A program made the position numbers and the translations under genes. Positions 20,301 to 28,553 of a DNA stretch of 64,000 nucleotides are shown in pieces. The notes beneath the pieces are model-generated. The model had not been told where the DNA came from, searched no databases, and worked only from the letters and a program-made list of their open reading frames with translations. The DNA comes from Phoronis australis (Eukaryota > Phoronida > Phoronidae), in NCBI GenBank assembly GCA_002633005.1, contig NMRA01000054.1, positions 745,674 through 809,673 on the forward strand, in the 5' to 3' direction. Numbering within the stretch: the stretch's first letter is position 1; each line of letters begins with the position of its first letter.

Positions 20301-22572
20301 CCCAGGCCGAGAAAACGCCGTCAGTGCGACTAGAGCAGTGCCTGTACTGTTACCAGCCAGCAAACGGGGATATAAAAATCGAGAGCGCGTCTTAATTTTG
20401 ATAAAATCAAACTACGGACAATTTTATGGAACTTGCTGAAGAAATGTGGCTAATAAATTTTGTTTGCCAGACTCGGGACCGCAGCCTGTCGGACCCGGTG
20501 CGGATCGAGACCAGAAACTGGCGAACGGTAAATGCATGCGGTTGCAAGCTGTTTTGTCGAAGTAAAATGGTCAAATGATAAATGCTGCATATATTCAAGG
20601 GTAGTTTCAGACACTTGCATGAAATTACGGGCTGGTTAGTCCAGTGTCACACTGCCGCGGCAGACCTTAGTTAGCCTCAGTCACCAGCTACCAGTGAAGA
20701 CTATAGTCAAAATACAGCTTGTTAGTAGGCCTATACAGCTTTGCGCCAAGACTACCCTTAGGCCTAACTGGTCGCTGGCCACAAACACAAAAANNNNNNN
20801 NNNNNNNNNNNNNNNNNNNNNNNNNNNNNNNNNNNNNNNNNNNNNNNNNNNNNNNNNNNNNNNNNNNNNNNNNNNNNNNNNNNNNNNNNNNNNNNNNNNN
20901 NNNNNNNNNNNNNNNNNNNNNNNNNNNNNNNNNNNNNNNNNNNNNNNNNNNNNNNNNNNNNNNNNNNNNNNNNNNNNNNNNNNNNNNNNNNNNNNNNNNN
21001 NNNNNNNNNNNNNNNNNNNNNNNNNNNNNNNNNNNNNNNNNNNNNNNNNNNNNNNNNNNNNNNNNNNNNNNNNNNNNNNNNNNNNNNNNNNNNNNNNNNN
21101 NNNNNNNNNNNNNNNNNNNNNNNNNNNNNNNNNNNNNNNNNNNNNNNNNNNNNNNNNNNNNNNNNNNNNNNNNNNNNNNNNNNNNNNNNNNNNNNNNNNN
21201 NNNNNNNNNNNNNNNNNNNNNNNNNNNNNNNNNNNNNNNNNNNNNNNNNNNNNNNNNNNNNNNNNNNNNNNNNNNNNNNNNNNNNNNNNNNNNNNNNNNN
21301 NNNNNNNNNNNNNNNNNNNNNNNNNNNNNNAAAAAAATTGGTTCGACCCATATTGGTTCCTAGGTTCGACCCGCCTACGTAAGGAACTAAACACCAATGC
21401 CATTTTAACATACTAAGTACGCGTAACATTCCAAAAAAATCAACGACCAATAACTACAAACTATAAATACACTACATATGAAAACGAATCACGATATATT
21501 ACTAATAAAACAAAATAATGAAGACTGTTCGAGCAAGCCATAGCACATTCAGCTACAAGGAAAAAATGGCGGCGTTCAGGACAAGTTCCTGAACTGATGA
21601 GCCGGAAATGTGGGTACGAAATAACCGATGACAACCGGTAATCATACGCTCAGAGAGAAGGGTCAAATACTGTTAAAAATCGCTTTTGGCAAGAAAGGCG
21701 AAAAGAATATAAAGAAAGGGTGTCGAAAATAATAATTTATGTAGTAAGTATTTTCGGATACTGGAACCACATGGGCAGTTCGAGAGAAGGACTTTAATGT
21801 AACAAAATACATGATTCGCTCTACAGATCTTGTCAACGAATGTGGCCAAACTCAAGAAACACTGGCCACCAAATCTGCGTAACAATACAAAGGCACATTC
21901 ATAGCAATAGCCGGCCGGTCAAGCTACTATTCATATGCAAACGCCACATGTAACAAGTGGAATAAACCGGCTAACTGAAAAAGACCAAATCACAGCGGCG
22001 AAAGATATAGTGCCAGCTATCAATGAAATAAACAACGTGATAATTAAAAACAAAATAACACAAGCAAGCAATAACAACAACGATGCATGGCATCAACACA
22101 GGGCTTTGATTGATTTTCTGATCTCGCGTTCATATAACGAACAAAATGAGACACTTGGACACTTGGCTTTTGGTCTAATGTGAGTAGCGACAACCACCTC
22201 TTATATGTCATTTACAAATTTACACACAGAATTGTACTTTATGTTGAATTGATGTTGTGCATATTGTCCACCCAAAACGTAGGTGACAAGAACTATCAAC
22301 AGCAAAGCGCATTCCCTTTGGCGGCAGAGACTCATGCTGGTGAAGACGTGGCCATATACGCTACTGGACCAATGGCTCATCTCTTCAGTGGGGTCAAGGA
22401 GCAGTCTTACATTGCGCATGTCATGGCATACGCTTCCTGTGTAGGGGAAAACCAAGACCATTGCATAAACAATGCTGCTCCCATTATTGGTATATCAAAG
22501 AATTTGTGTCTTTTCTTTTTTATGTCAATTACATTTATGTTTCTGAAGTTTCCTGCTATGTACATACACTGA
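2169..22572 (+). CDS. Alkaline phosphatase gene, exons for the C-terminal two thirds (spliced span)
   Basis: Zinc/magnesium phosphomonoesterase of the metazoan alkaline phosphatase family, normally a secreted or GPI-anchored surface homodimer. Six exons (2169-2329, 3100-3301, 11595-11729, 12890-13081, 13597-13725, 22283-22572) give about 370 residues in family order with matching splice phases (0,1,1,1,1). Visible motifs: THATP (Mg ligands), [32 protein letters not shown] (Mg/Zn ligands), [10 protein letters not shown] (Zn ligands), [19 protein letters not shown] (Zn ligand) and the closing CVGENQDHC pair. Known family members are about 500-550 residues, so roughly 150 N-terminal residues, including the signal peptide and the catalytic Ser (DSA motif), are coded left of position 1. 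Introns 2 and 5 are swollen by mobile elements. No in-frame stop or missing metal ligand is seen, so the gene looks functional. Which paralogue it is cannot be said. Confidence 0.95.
2330..3099. other. Alkaline phosphatase intron 1, no recognised content
   Basis: About 770 bp AT-rich intron between well-supported exons. No repeat or coding match noticed. Confidence 0.6.
3100..3301 (+). CDS. Alkaline phosphatase exon (GGGR to DYLLG)
   Basis: Acceptor ATAG ends at 3099. The exon opens [15 protein letters not shown], continues through [14 protein letters not shown] and [13 protein letters not shown], and ends NTDYLLG, all standard blocks of the family. The donor is not GT: exon ...TTAG is followed by GCAAGT at 3302, the optimal context for a GC-AG intron. 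Using it gives phase 1, and joining to the next exon restores the family sequence LLG-LFEPG exactly. Reading through instead gives a stop within nine codons. Confidence 0.92.
3808..4175 (+). repeat. Left terminal inverted repeat of the Polinton-type element
   Basis: Matches 10515-10914 in inverted orientation, including TTTAGGACGCCCGTTTTTG, GGTCAAAGGTCATAAATCC, ATCCGCCTACCGGACGGATG (itself palindromic) and GTTTAATTAGACGCGTTAGA. Similarity fades near 4170. The first base differs from the right end (C instead of A). Confidence 0.85.
4365..5010 (-). pseudogene. Protein-primed-type DNA polymerase B, C-terminal fragment (Polinton cargo), broken
   Basis: Reading leftward, three separated reading-frame blocks appear in the order found in Polinton-like family B polymerases. 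First [20 protein letters not shown] (just before the palm motif), then [12 protein letters not shown], which holds the catalytic YxDTDS-type motif, followed by [11 protein letters not shown] and LKLEFEGD, and last a C-terminal block with [13 protein letters not shown] ending at a TAA (4365-4367). The blocks are in different frames and there are stops between them, so at least two frameshifts separate them and the exonuclease and most of the palm are absent. Non-functional remnant. It sits beside the left TIR and points outward, a usual polymerase placement in these elements. Confidence 0.8.
8047..8613. mobile_element. MITE-like insertion nested in the Polinton-type element
   Basis: Left boundary region ACTGGTTCCCTGCGTGC (about 8047-8064) has an inverted counterpart GCACGCAGGAAACCAG (about 8596-8611). 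The interior is GC-richer than its surroundings near each end and has no coding signal. Boundaries are approximate and no target duplication was confirmed. Confidence 0.5.
8886..9890 (+). pseudogene. Decayed unknown reading frame inside the Polinton-type element
   Basis: Several plus-strand frames overlap here and look like pieces of coding sequence shifted against one another: a block with [20 protein letters not shown], one with [20 protein letters not shown], and one with [20 protein letters not shown] that ends in a TAG at 9888. None was recognised. By position it could be a Polinton structural or accessory gene. That is inference only. Confidence 0.3.
10515..10914 (-). repeat. Right terminal inverted repeat of the Polinton-type element
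   Basis: Inverted counterpart of 3808-4175, slightly longer through small insertions (for example CTTCCAATTGCATCCATCG near 10808). Ends in ...CTTACTATACTACT at 10914, followed by the target duplication CTTGTG. Confidence 0.85.
11024..11271. mobile_element. MITE family A, copy 1
   Basis: About 248 bp near-palindrome. Left end CCGTTCCAAGAAACTGACTT; right end AAGTCAGTTTTGTTGGAACGG; many internal TTAAGTC/GACTTAA repeats. Two more copies occur at 12612-12859 and 55505-55752. No coding capacity. Confidence 0.85.
11595..11729 (+). CDS. Alkaline phosphatase exon (FEPGHMQY to LLVEG)
   Basis: Acceptor TTTACAG ends at 11594 and the donor is GTAAGC at 11730, phase 1 at both ends. The segment [19 protein letters not shown] through FFLLVEG aligns with family FEPGDMQYELNRN...GFFLLVEGG. 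The Glu of VEG is a Mg ligand in the family. The exon starts about 680 bp past the right end of the Polinton-type element that fills the preceding intron. Confidence 0.94.
12077..12272. mobile_element. Short inverted-repeat MITE (family C)
   Basis: About 196 bp. Left arm begins AATACACAACTGTGTTGTCGG and continues GCTGCTTTCACGCATACTCT; the right arm is its imperfect inverse ending CCGACAGCACCGCCGTGTATT. Arms are about 60 bp with an unrelated centre. No coding potential. Confidence 0.75.
12612..12859. mobile_element. MITE family A, copy 2
   Basis: Same family as 11024-11271 and in the same orientation. The right end reads CTTGCAACGGGCCCCAG, showing the fuller terminal repeat. It lies only 30 bp upstream of the exon starting at 12890, so it takes up part of the 3' end of the intron. 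Confidence 0.85.
12890..13081 (+). CDS. Alkaline phosphatase exon (GRIDHGHH and ADHSH metal sites)
   Basis: Acceptor TTTGTAG ends at 12889; donor GTCAGT at 13082; phase 1 both sides. It carries both zinc-site blocks: [11 protein letters not shown] at the start (Asp and His ligands) and [14 protein letters not shown] later (Asp-His ligands), then PMRGNPIL. All expected ligands are present. Confidence 0.95.
13082..13596. other. Alkaline phosphatase intron 4, no recognised content
   Basis: About 515 bp. No repeat or domain noticed. Confidence 0.6.
13597..13725 (+). CDS. Alkaline phosphatase exon (YGNGPGY segment)
   Basis: Acceptor TTGCAG ends at 13596; donor GTAAGC at 13726; phase 1 both sides. 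Product [19 protein letters not shown], then [10 protein letters not shown], then NLTDVNT matches the family block after ADHSH ([14 protein letters not shown]). The following intron is about 8.5 kb and holds most of the mobile elements of this gene. Confidence 0.93.
14834..15199. mobile_element. Palindromic MITE with about 125 bp arms
   Basis: Left end GCACCCGTTCCAAACGCCGT, right end the exact inverse ACGGCGTTTGGAACGGGTGC. The arms continue as imperfect inverse copies including TGTAATA/TATTACA and GTGTTA blocks, over about 14834-14955 and 15065-15199, with a spacer of about 110 bp. No coding potential. The open frames here are strand mirrors of one another. Confidence 0.85.
15447..15560 (+). 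repeat. Minisatellite of CTCGACCCACGAC-type units, left of Penelope-like remnant
   Basis: Irregular tandem units built on CTCGACCCACGACC, preceded by GAATTGTTCTAAAATCCCC. The inverse of the whole block, including the GGGATTGTTCTAATACCCC edge, occurs at about 16736-16840. Confidence 0.75.
15705..16154 (+). pseudogene. GIY-YIG endonuclease domain remnant of a Penelope-like retroelement
   Basis: A 149-codon frame ends at TGA 16152-16154. It contains [12 protein letters not shown] followed by KKCYIGQ, which fits the Cys-rich lead and YIG half of the GIY-YIG endonuclease of Penelope-like and related retroelements. It then has [24 protein letters not shown] and [20 protein letters not shown], where this domain usually carries the NGxI..H..H, the Glu-containing helix and the KPxLNxQ end. 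The upstream reverse transcriptase was not found, so this is a 5'-truncated copy. The frame itself is fairly intact from about codon 25. The assignment rests on motif order only. Confidence 0.6.
16736..16840 (-). repeat. Inverted copy of the minisatellite, right of Penelope-like remnant
   Basis: Reads GGGTTGAGGGGGTTGTGG-type units, the reverse complement of the block at 15447-15560, with the matching edge TATTAGAACAATCCC. With its partner it brackets the endonuclease remnant, as terminal repeats of the element might. Confidence 0.7.
16850..17122 (-). repeat. 3' LTR
   Basis: About 273 bp, direct copy of 19826-20088. Preceded on the minus strand by the purine tract at 17123-17135. The outer target duplication is AGTCT at 16845-16849. 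Confidence 0.85.
17725..18264 (-). pseudogene. TATDN2-like TatD hydrolase domain inside the LTR element
   Basis: TatD family metal-dependent hydrolases (DNase/3' exonuclease activity known for several members) have metal ligands in GE-G-D, H-R, H-F-G and ETD-P blocks. Here the minus strand reads [10 protein letters not shown], one in-frame stop, then [37 protein letters not shown], and [18 protein letters not shown]. It closes in a helix-rich end resembling the C-terminus of TATDN2 ([16 protein letters not shown]). All but the first ligand block (HxH at the N-terminus) are visible. The N-terminus is missing and one stop lies near 18217. The ORF from 18198 has a Met but begins inside the domain. 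Position between gag and the 3' LTR suggests it is element cargo and not host sequence. Confidence 0.8.
18266..19505 (-). pseudogene. Gag-like protein of the LTR element, frameshifted
   Basis: The start [20 protein letters not shown] at 19505 reads toward 19263. A second block (19213-18734) contains [27 protein letters not shown] and [13 protein letters not shown], the F-GK-W-F / KF-LEG-A pattern of Ty3/gypsy-type Gag proteins of invertebrates. A third block around 18730-18560 reads [20 protein letters not shown]. The final block (18532-18266) begins [20 protein letters not shown] and is coiled-coil-like. At least two frameshifts and several stops separate the blocks. No Cys-His knuckle was seen. 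The Gag assignment is by pattern and by its place after the 5' LTR. Confidence 0.65.
19826..20088 (-). repeat. 5' LTR
   Basis: About 263 bp, direct copy of 16850-17122. The outer target duplication is AGTCT at 20089-20093. Differences from the 3' LTR include small indels, so the insertion is not recent. Confidence 0.85.
20794..21330. other. Assembly gap (537 Ns)
   Basis: Unknown sequence within alkaline phosphatase intron 5. The flanking right edge matches position about 280, so part of the missing sequence may resemble 1-270. Open frames through the gap are artefacts. Confidence 0.99.
21331..21795 (+). repeat. Dispersed direct repeat, copy 2 (pair with 270-735)
   Basis: Nearly identical to 270-735 from TTCGACCCATATTGGTTCCT to CACATGGGCAGTT. 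Differences are single bases and one- to four-base indels. Confidence 0.8.
22283..22572 (+). CDS. Alkaline phosphatase terminal exon (ETHAGEDV zinc site, possible GPI signal)
   Basis: Acceptor AACGTAG ends at 22282 and completes a phase-1 join to the previous exon, giving [18 protein letters not shown]. The exon carries [19 protein letters not shown] (zinc His), [12 protein letters not shown] and CVGENQDHC. The open frame runs on through [19 protein letters not shown] and a strongly hydrophobic stretch to TGA at 22570-22572. This resembles the end of vertebrate members, where the last Cys is followed by a short spacer and a hydrophobic GPI-attachment signal. Alternatively GTATAT at 22490 could be a phase-1 donor to a further exon. 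I favour the terminal-exon reading because the hydrophobic tail and stop lie where the family ends. Confidence 0.85.
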
Positions 22573-23103
22573 TTCAACTATGACTTAGTGCGATCTGCGG
22601 GTTTCGGCGATTTCGTAGCGTATAGAGCAAGAGATTTTCATTGCTCATAAGCATCCAGGCCTTCTACATAATCTTGTGTTACTATCGCAATATACATAAT
22701 ACTGTGCGTATATTTGTTCGTGAAATCTTTCTGCTCAGCTAAAGGAGAATACAACCTAAAAAACAACCTATTTTGTATCAATTTAGATCGAGTAGTTCCA
22801 CTCGATAACGGCATGTTTGGTTGCGTTATCTGACACCTGACGGCAGACGGAGGTGTTGAAATTATCCAATGACGTTATTGGTTTCACACGCAGTCTATTC
22901 AGCAGCTCACAACACGGGTTACTGGTGTAAACTTATTGCTTGAATTCATCGTTTAACACCAATAAATCATCAAACTTTGATGTAAAACCCTTAAAAATAC
23001 AACGACTGAGTTCTTGGTTTATTCATTGCTGGCTTCTCAACATTTGCACTCACGAATAATGCAAAGGCATTACAAATTGTATCTAATGAGACATACTTTT
23101 TTT
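22573..23103. other. Region between alkaline phosphatase stop and THAP element
   Basis: Probable 3' UTR to near 22961 (AATAAA), then AT-rich sequence with no recognised content. Confidence 0.5.
22961..22966 (+). promoter_or_regulatory. Candidate polyadenylation signal AATAAA for alkaline phosphatase
   Basis: Canonical AATAAA about 390 bp past the proposed stop codon and before the THAP-bearing element. Position and motif fit a 3' end, but AT-rich sequence makes a chance match possible. Confidence 0.35.
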
Positions 23104-23376
23104 CAGTTTTATATAAGCATTGGTTAGGATGAGAATAATTCATTTTGAAACAGAACGCAGAATAATAAACGTCTACATGGCAACTTGCCCGGCGCCAGTC
23201 CCGACTTAGTCAAGAGCTCATCCGACGAAGACTTCCACGGGTCGGATCTTTAGGTTTCACAGGCTATCAGTTCGAACCGGGATTAAGAAATACTAGAGAG
23301 CCTCCGTGAACATGCACAGGCAACGGAACGTAAGGCTAGTAAGCCGGAATTCGTCAGAGAAATCACAGTCGACGAA

Positions 23377-23604
23377 ATGCCGACCACAGACACGGAAAAG
23401 TTTCACGTCCTCATACTTGCTATTAACAGCGTAGGCTACGTTTCATTCTTCACTACCGCGAGCGACTTCCTACATGTAAGCGTTTCGGGCTCTCGAGGAA
23501 TTCCTAAAACGATATACCCGCTTTCTTCGCAGCTTCATAGTTCGGACAAGCGGGAACGATGGCACCGCAATATAGCGGCATTCACTCTGCAGACGAACCA
23601 CTGA
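23377..23604 (-). pseudogene. Decayed THAP exon in the left arm
   Basis: The reverse complement of this stretch aligns with 26295-26510: TTCCCGCTTGT, CGAACTATGAAGC, AAAGCGGGTATATCG, TCGCGGTAGTGAAGA. Indels and substitutions break the frame and remove the first Cys codon context, so no THAP protein can be made. This is a non-functional mirror copy. Confidence 0.7.
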
Positions 23605-26312
23605 CGTCGCTGCGTCGTTTCTCACCTTCCTCACAGGTCAACACGGCACCTCTCGACAAGGTGAGGTCGACCGTATAAGAAGTGATGTGGATATAGACCG
23701 ATTAAGACGGTAAAAAGACTAATTAAATCGGGTGGCATTCTCCTTTAAACACAATGATAGTTCCGATATGCACCCACAATAGTTAAGCCAGTCGCTGTGA
23801 CGTCCGTCGGGCCCAGAAAAAAAGCGGACTACATACAGCGACCCCTGGATGCGCATTTCAACAAATTCTTTTCCGTGTGTTTCTGATAATACTTTACTGC
23901 AACGGAGACAATCACAAAGGGCTCTGTCGGCCGAAAAATCGAGTACTACACGATACGGCGGGGTATCTTTCTTTGAACCGGCTCATTACTAGCCCATTCA
24001 CATGAGCACCTGCTAGGCATAGCGTAATCACTCGGTGTTGCACTGCAATTCCGATGAAACAATTGGGTGCACCGTTCCGTAGATCAAGTGACGGTGAGGA
24101 AACATTTGATGCGATTACATAGCGTAAAGTTTTGTTTATGATCAGGTGCATGGGAATAGGCATACACGAGTCTTGCCAACCAGAACGTTTTCGTAAGTTA
24201 CTTTATGTTCCACACATTTGCCCTCAAATTACCGGGCATATTTTCTGTCTACCACATGCTTTTTTATTCACATAAAGCACAGAAGTCCACGGTACCAGGC
24301 AAACAAAAGCTGCGGACTCGACATTGCTCGCTGACCGAACGAAAAACGTTTTTTCAACGTAGTATGGCTATAGCTGTTTGAACACTTATTCTAACTGATC
24401 TGATGCGNTCCCGCGTCCGTCCAGTCTCCGCTGTTGTACTTCTATAAGCAGTACATGTTAGTGATATCTTGCAGACGAGTTTCTATCAAGGATGCGACCA
24501 TCCGGAACATCTCTTGGAAGAACAAGACTGACAATGATTTTCGGACGGTTTTCCTCAGCATCGTGACTAAGCCATGAGCATTAATTTGTAAATCGATTAG
24601 GACAGGTTTAGTCACAATCTGGCTCAGGTGACAAAACCCCAAATGTCAGCTTAGGAGTTAGATGGGCTGGAGGGACTCGCGCAAGTGCTCGAAAACTCCT
24701 TTTTTCATCCCTATTGGCGACATCAAGCATGTAAATGCATGGAGATCGAAACTGTTATTTAGAACAACTAATATCGCCAACATAAAGATTGTATACCCAG
24801 AATAGTGTTTGCATTTCGGTGCCAACGCTATGTCCTCCCGCAACGTCCGCCGTCCTGAACGAGTAGACTGTCATGGCGATTAATGGACATGCAGCATTTT
24901 ACTCGAATGGGGATTCATTAGCTGTCATGATAGTCAATGTTTCCTGAGCTGTAGAATATTTCGGCAGTAATTTCACCTGGCACGTTACTTTCTTCTTGTA
25001 TGACTCAATGATGAAAGTTCCCACGTTTTATGTTTGACACACATGTTGAGCAGAAGAGGTGATTGTAAGCAACATCATGGGCCAATCATAGAGAAATCCA
25101 TTTCTGGTACCCGCGGTTGATGGAGATTATACAACTATCAGGGTACCGGAGTAGGAAACCTTTAGCACATAAACAAAAAAGCAAAGTATAATGGTTTAGC
25201 CAAAGTTACAAAGATCTTTATATTAAATCTGATCATGAAAAAGCAGACAATAAATTGTGTTAGCATGCATAATATATTCGTCAGAGTGTTTTCGCAATGT
25301 TTCCACGGGTGTGGAAAAAATAACCACGAAAATTCTGAGGATTTTATTAGCCGTCAAGTGTAACCTAGAATGACGAGTACTTGCATGTTATGCATATGTT
25401 CCGTTTCATCGATACCCTATGTTTGCAAATATGAACAAAAACATAGAAAATTCTCCGTTGAGTGTGAAGAAATGGGGCGAAATTAGCAACTTACCTAAAA
25501 ACATGCACTAAAGGAAATAAAAGTTTTTTGATGACTATGTTTAACTGTACTGCAACGTTCAATTTAAAGCGACATGTTTCAAGAAAATTGTTTTGGCTCA
25601 GGTTTTAGATGGAACCTTTAATTTTGAACACATCGATGTAGTGTGTTCAACTACAAATGATAATACCATGGAACAATGGAGTTCATTGATTGGTTCAAAG
25701 AAAAATCACTGTTGATAACCTGTACTTTGCCCTGTTTAGCCGACTAATAATAAAATCGAATTAGTCCTTTTACTCTCATAAAATTGGTCGTCCAATATTC
25801 CTTACTGTAATAAGATTCTATTTCGTTTTCCAACGAGAAACTTCACTACTTTATGACATCATTCAGATTTGCTTTGAAATTCATTCAGTCAATCTAAAAC
25901 TTACCATGAACGGATTTTTAGCCAAACCGTTTATTAGATTTAGCAACCTATGACATTGGTGAACCTAGAGCGAGGCTCAAAAAGATTGCAGCAACCAAAT
26001 TCACGTGTGTTGCTGCGTTCAAGGTAGGATTTAAGTGGCGAGTGGTCTACTTTTAAAGGCTGGGGAAAGAATGTTATCTGACCTTGTCGACGTCATTATT
26101 TGCACACATTCTTTTTTCCGTTAATTCATCGCATGCCACTATGTAGGTAAAGAATGTCATCCGATTTATTTAGTCTTTTTTACCATCTGAATCGGTCTAT
26201 ATCCACATCACCTCGTACCGGTATACGGTAGATCTTACCTCGCATTAACCTGTGAGGAAGGTGAGAAACGACGTAGCGACGTCAGTGGTTCTTCTACAGA
26301 GTGAGTGCCGCT

Positions 26313-26522
26313 ATGGTGTGGTGTAACGTTCCCGCTTGTGCGAACTATGAAGCCGCGGGGAAAGCAGGTATATCATTTTTTCGACTTCCTCGAGGGCCCA
26401 TAATGCTTCGGAAGTGGCTCGCGGTAGTGAAGAGTGAAAAGTACCTCATTAATACCACGTATGAGGCCCTGAAACTTCTCGGTGTCTGTCAGTGGCATGC
26501 ATTTCGTCGGATTGGTTGTTGA
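26313..26522 (+). CDS. THAP-type zinc finger frame in the right arm
   Basis: 70 codons from ATG to TGA. It reads MVWCNVPACANYEAAGKAG, then ISFFRLPRGP, LRKWLAVVKSEKYL and GVCQWHAF. This is the THAP C2CH pattern: Cys-x4-Cys near the start, the F-x-P (here FRLPR) and Trp of the central region, then Cys-x2-His-x-F. THAP domains bind DNA and occur in P-element transposases and in host THAP proteins. The ORF ends a few codons after the domain, so it is either a single exon or a truncated transposase N-terminus. A decayed mirror copy lies at 23377-23604 on the opposite strand. Confidence 0.75.
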   Translation: MVWCNVPACANYEAAGKAGISFFRLPRGPIMLRKWLAVVKSEKYLINTTYEALKLLGVCQWHAFRRIGC

Positions 26523-27687
26523 TTAGTTTTTTGATTATGGAGAATTGTAAACAATGACAATTAATTCAAGGCGTGAGAACATAACGTTTTATATATCCTG
26601 CTTGATGTTTTCGCCAGTTCTTTTTCTGAGCCCTAAAAGAACGTTGTAAGCACGCCTCTGTTTAAATGGGATGCAAAACCAGGATGGTCCGTGAGACACG
26701 TCTGCGCTTCTCCAAGAAAGCGTTTCACTTGCGGAATTTCGTGACACCAAACGCAAACGTCAGTCGCTACCATTATCGCGCAGGTAGCTCAATGACACCA
26801 TGGTCATTCAAACTGTTTTCGGAACCATACATATGTTCCGTTGTCTGTGCACGTTCAAGGAGCCCTCTCTATTATTTCTTGATCAGTGTATTCCTGTGAG
26901 ACCTAGTTTGCGTCGGGACTGCGAGTTGCCACGTTGACGTTTATTATTTGTGGGTTCTATTTCAAAATGAATTATTCTCACCCTAACCAATGCTTGTATA
27001 AAACTGAAACACTTGTGATGCCACTGTGACGTCAGAAAAAAAACAAAGGTGCACCGGCTTGTGTATAGTACAGGCTCTTGAATTTATCTGTAGCTCCTCA
27101 TATCCACCACTGGCACTAACACTCACTTTATCAAGTTATGTCTGTTTGTTTGTTTTGGATAATTGGGAAATCCGTCTGCCTAAGGTCTACGGCACGTTTT
27201 CCAGTGGCCTTTTTGTGTATTTGAAGGGCACTAGGAATTAAGACATTGATATTTCAAGCCAACCTACTACTGACACATAAAATTAACAAGGCTACAGTTC
27301 ACTCTTCAAAAAAGAACATACTGGGTGAGTAATAACGTCCATCGTATTAACATTTACACAGCATTTGCATCTTCCACATAGCTCTTGCGGAATGAGCACC
27401 CTTTTGACGTCGTATAAGAACGATCGTTTTATAATTAGAAAAGGAGCACAACAGACACAATTTTTGGCACAAGACCTGCACGTGTTTGAAAAAAAATAAC
27501 ATACATATATTTGAACCGTATTTACGAAAAAAGTTTCAGCGCAACTACCAATTTAACTTTGCCAGGAACCTACCTTCCGCCAAGAACACTTCTAATTTAG
27601 ACCAAGTAACGTCATAACTGACTGGATTCGAATAGCCATCAAGAAGAGATTTCAGGAGTTGGGAATAACTTCAAGTTTTACATTGCT

Positions 27688-28552
27688 TGAGAACGCCGGA
27701 AATCGCTTTGAAAAACTAATATGTCGAGATCACACTTGTAATGATAAGTGGTCTAGATCGGTTTTTGTTTTTTTACACAAACATCCTGTAACGTTCAGCT
27801 GCTCTCTGGCGACAAAAAAAATCTCGCCAAAATCATGCGTTCTCATTTAGAATGAACGATAACATCTGACGTAATCTCGCGAAGTCTTGCTTTTTAGCGA
27901 CGGAGGTCTTCGGGTAGGTGCTACAGTTACTAAACACTTCCCGGGTTCGTAGCAACTTAAATATCTTAGTATACTACAGAACGGTGATCAGTGAACCAAC
28001 AACGACAAACTGTAACCCTAAATATCAAAAAAATTAGTTAAACAAATAATACTTATATAAAAACAGGCAACATTTCAACATCTTAAAATTACAATATTGA
28101 TAGTATAGTATAGTAGAGGTAACATACATGCAATAATTTGATAATTAAAGTTAAGACAATCTACTGCATATTCTAATATGGTGGACAGCAGCTCCATCTT
28201 CATCATAGGCACAGAGCAAATGCAGAACAGTGGATCACGTTCCTCTGCAGCACTTTATACCTCCTCAGATATGCGTTGTTTCTTACGACATGCTGTAACG
28301 AAGTAATAGTGCGACCTCTTCCTGCAACGGAGAAACCCGTTTCAATTTACTTTTAAATGTCAATTTCGCGTATGGAAGCGAACATGAGCTACAACACCTC
28401 ATAGTGTCACAAGACCCCATAACTTTCGCAGCCCCCACAGGTTCACAACACCACATAACTTCCACAGCACCCCACAGGCTCGCAACACCACATAACTTCC
28501 ACAACACCCCACAGGCTTGCAACACCACATAACTTCCACAACACCCCACAGG
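27688..28552 (+). repeat. Direct copy A around the single N at 28553
   Basis: Starts TGAGAACGCCGGAAATCGCT and runs into the 39 bp minisatellite. Copy B (28554-29416) repeats it with about the same order and small indels, e.g. loss of GTAACGTTCAGCTGCTC and of a stretch near 28175-28195. The copies abut a single N, which suggests allelic contigs placed in tandem. Confidence 0.85.
28430..28552 (+). repeat. 39 bp minisatellite, first block
   Basis: Units of 39 bp built on CACATAACTTCCACAACACC plus CCACAGGCTCGCAACAC, about three units, cut off by the N at 28553. Because 39 is divisible by three, minus-strand frames stay open as a 13-residue repeat (GVLWKLCGVASLW-like). That is a by-product, not a gene. 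Confidence 0.85.
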
Positions 28553-28553
28553 N

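Larger units (their letters stand above)
13726..22282. other. Alkaline phosphatase intron 5, filled with mobile elements
   Basis: About 8.5 kb. In order: unrecognised AT-rich sequence to about 14830; palindromic MITE 14834-15199; Penelope-like remnant with inverted minisatellite flanks 15440-16840; LTR element 16850-20088; unassigned sequence; N gap 20794-21330; dispersed repeat copy 2. No alkaline phosphatase exon is missing from it, because the flanking exons join in phase and in family register. Confidence 0.8.
23104..27007. mobile_element. 3.9 kb element with long inverted arms carrying THAP exons
   Basis: Left arm 23104 to about 23745 and right arm about 26160-27007 are inverted copies. 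Shared blocks include CAGTTTTATATAAGCATTGG / CCAATGCTTGTATAAAACTG at the outer ends, GATGTGGATATAGACCGATT near the inner ends, and the THAP-domain coding segment in between. The arms differ by many substitutions and by indels of up to tens of bases. The 2.4 kb core (23745-26160), which includes a single N at 24408, has short minus-strand frames (24163-23912, 24642-24442, 24843-24658) that I do not recognise. THAP domains are typical of P-element-like transposases, so a DNA transposon with coding sequence inside its arms is likely, but no catalytic domain was seen. Confidence 0.7.

Noticed and set aside
20681-21450. Long open frames at the first N gap
   Set aside because: They consist of Ns; same for the frames across 31914-33012 and 56606-57818.
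24442-24843. Minus-strand frames in the core of the THAP element considered as transposase
   Set aside because: No P-element, hAT or other transposase motif could be seen; left unassigned.
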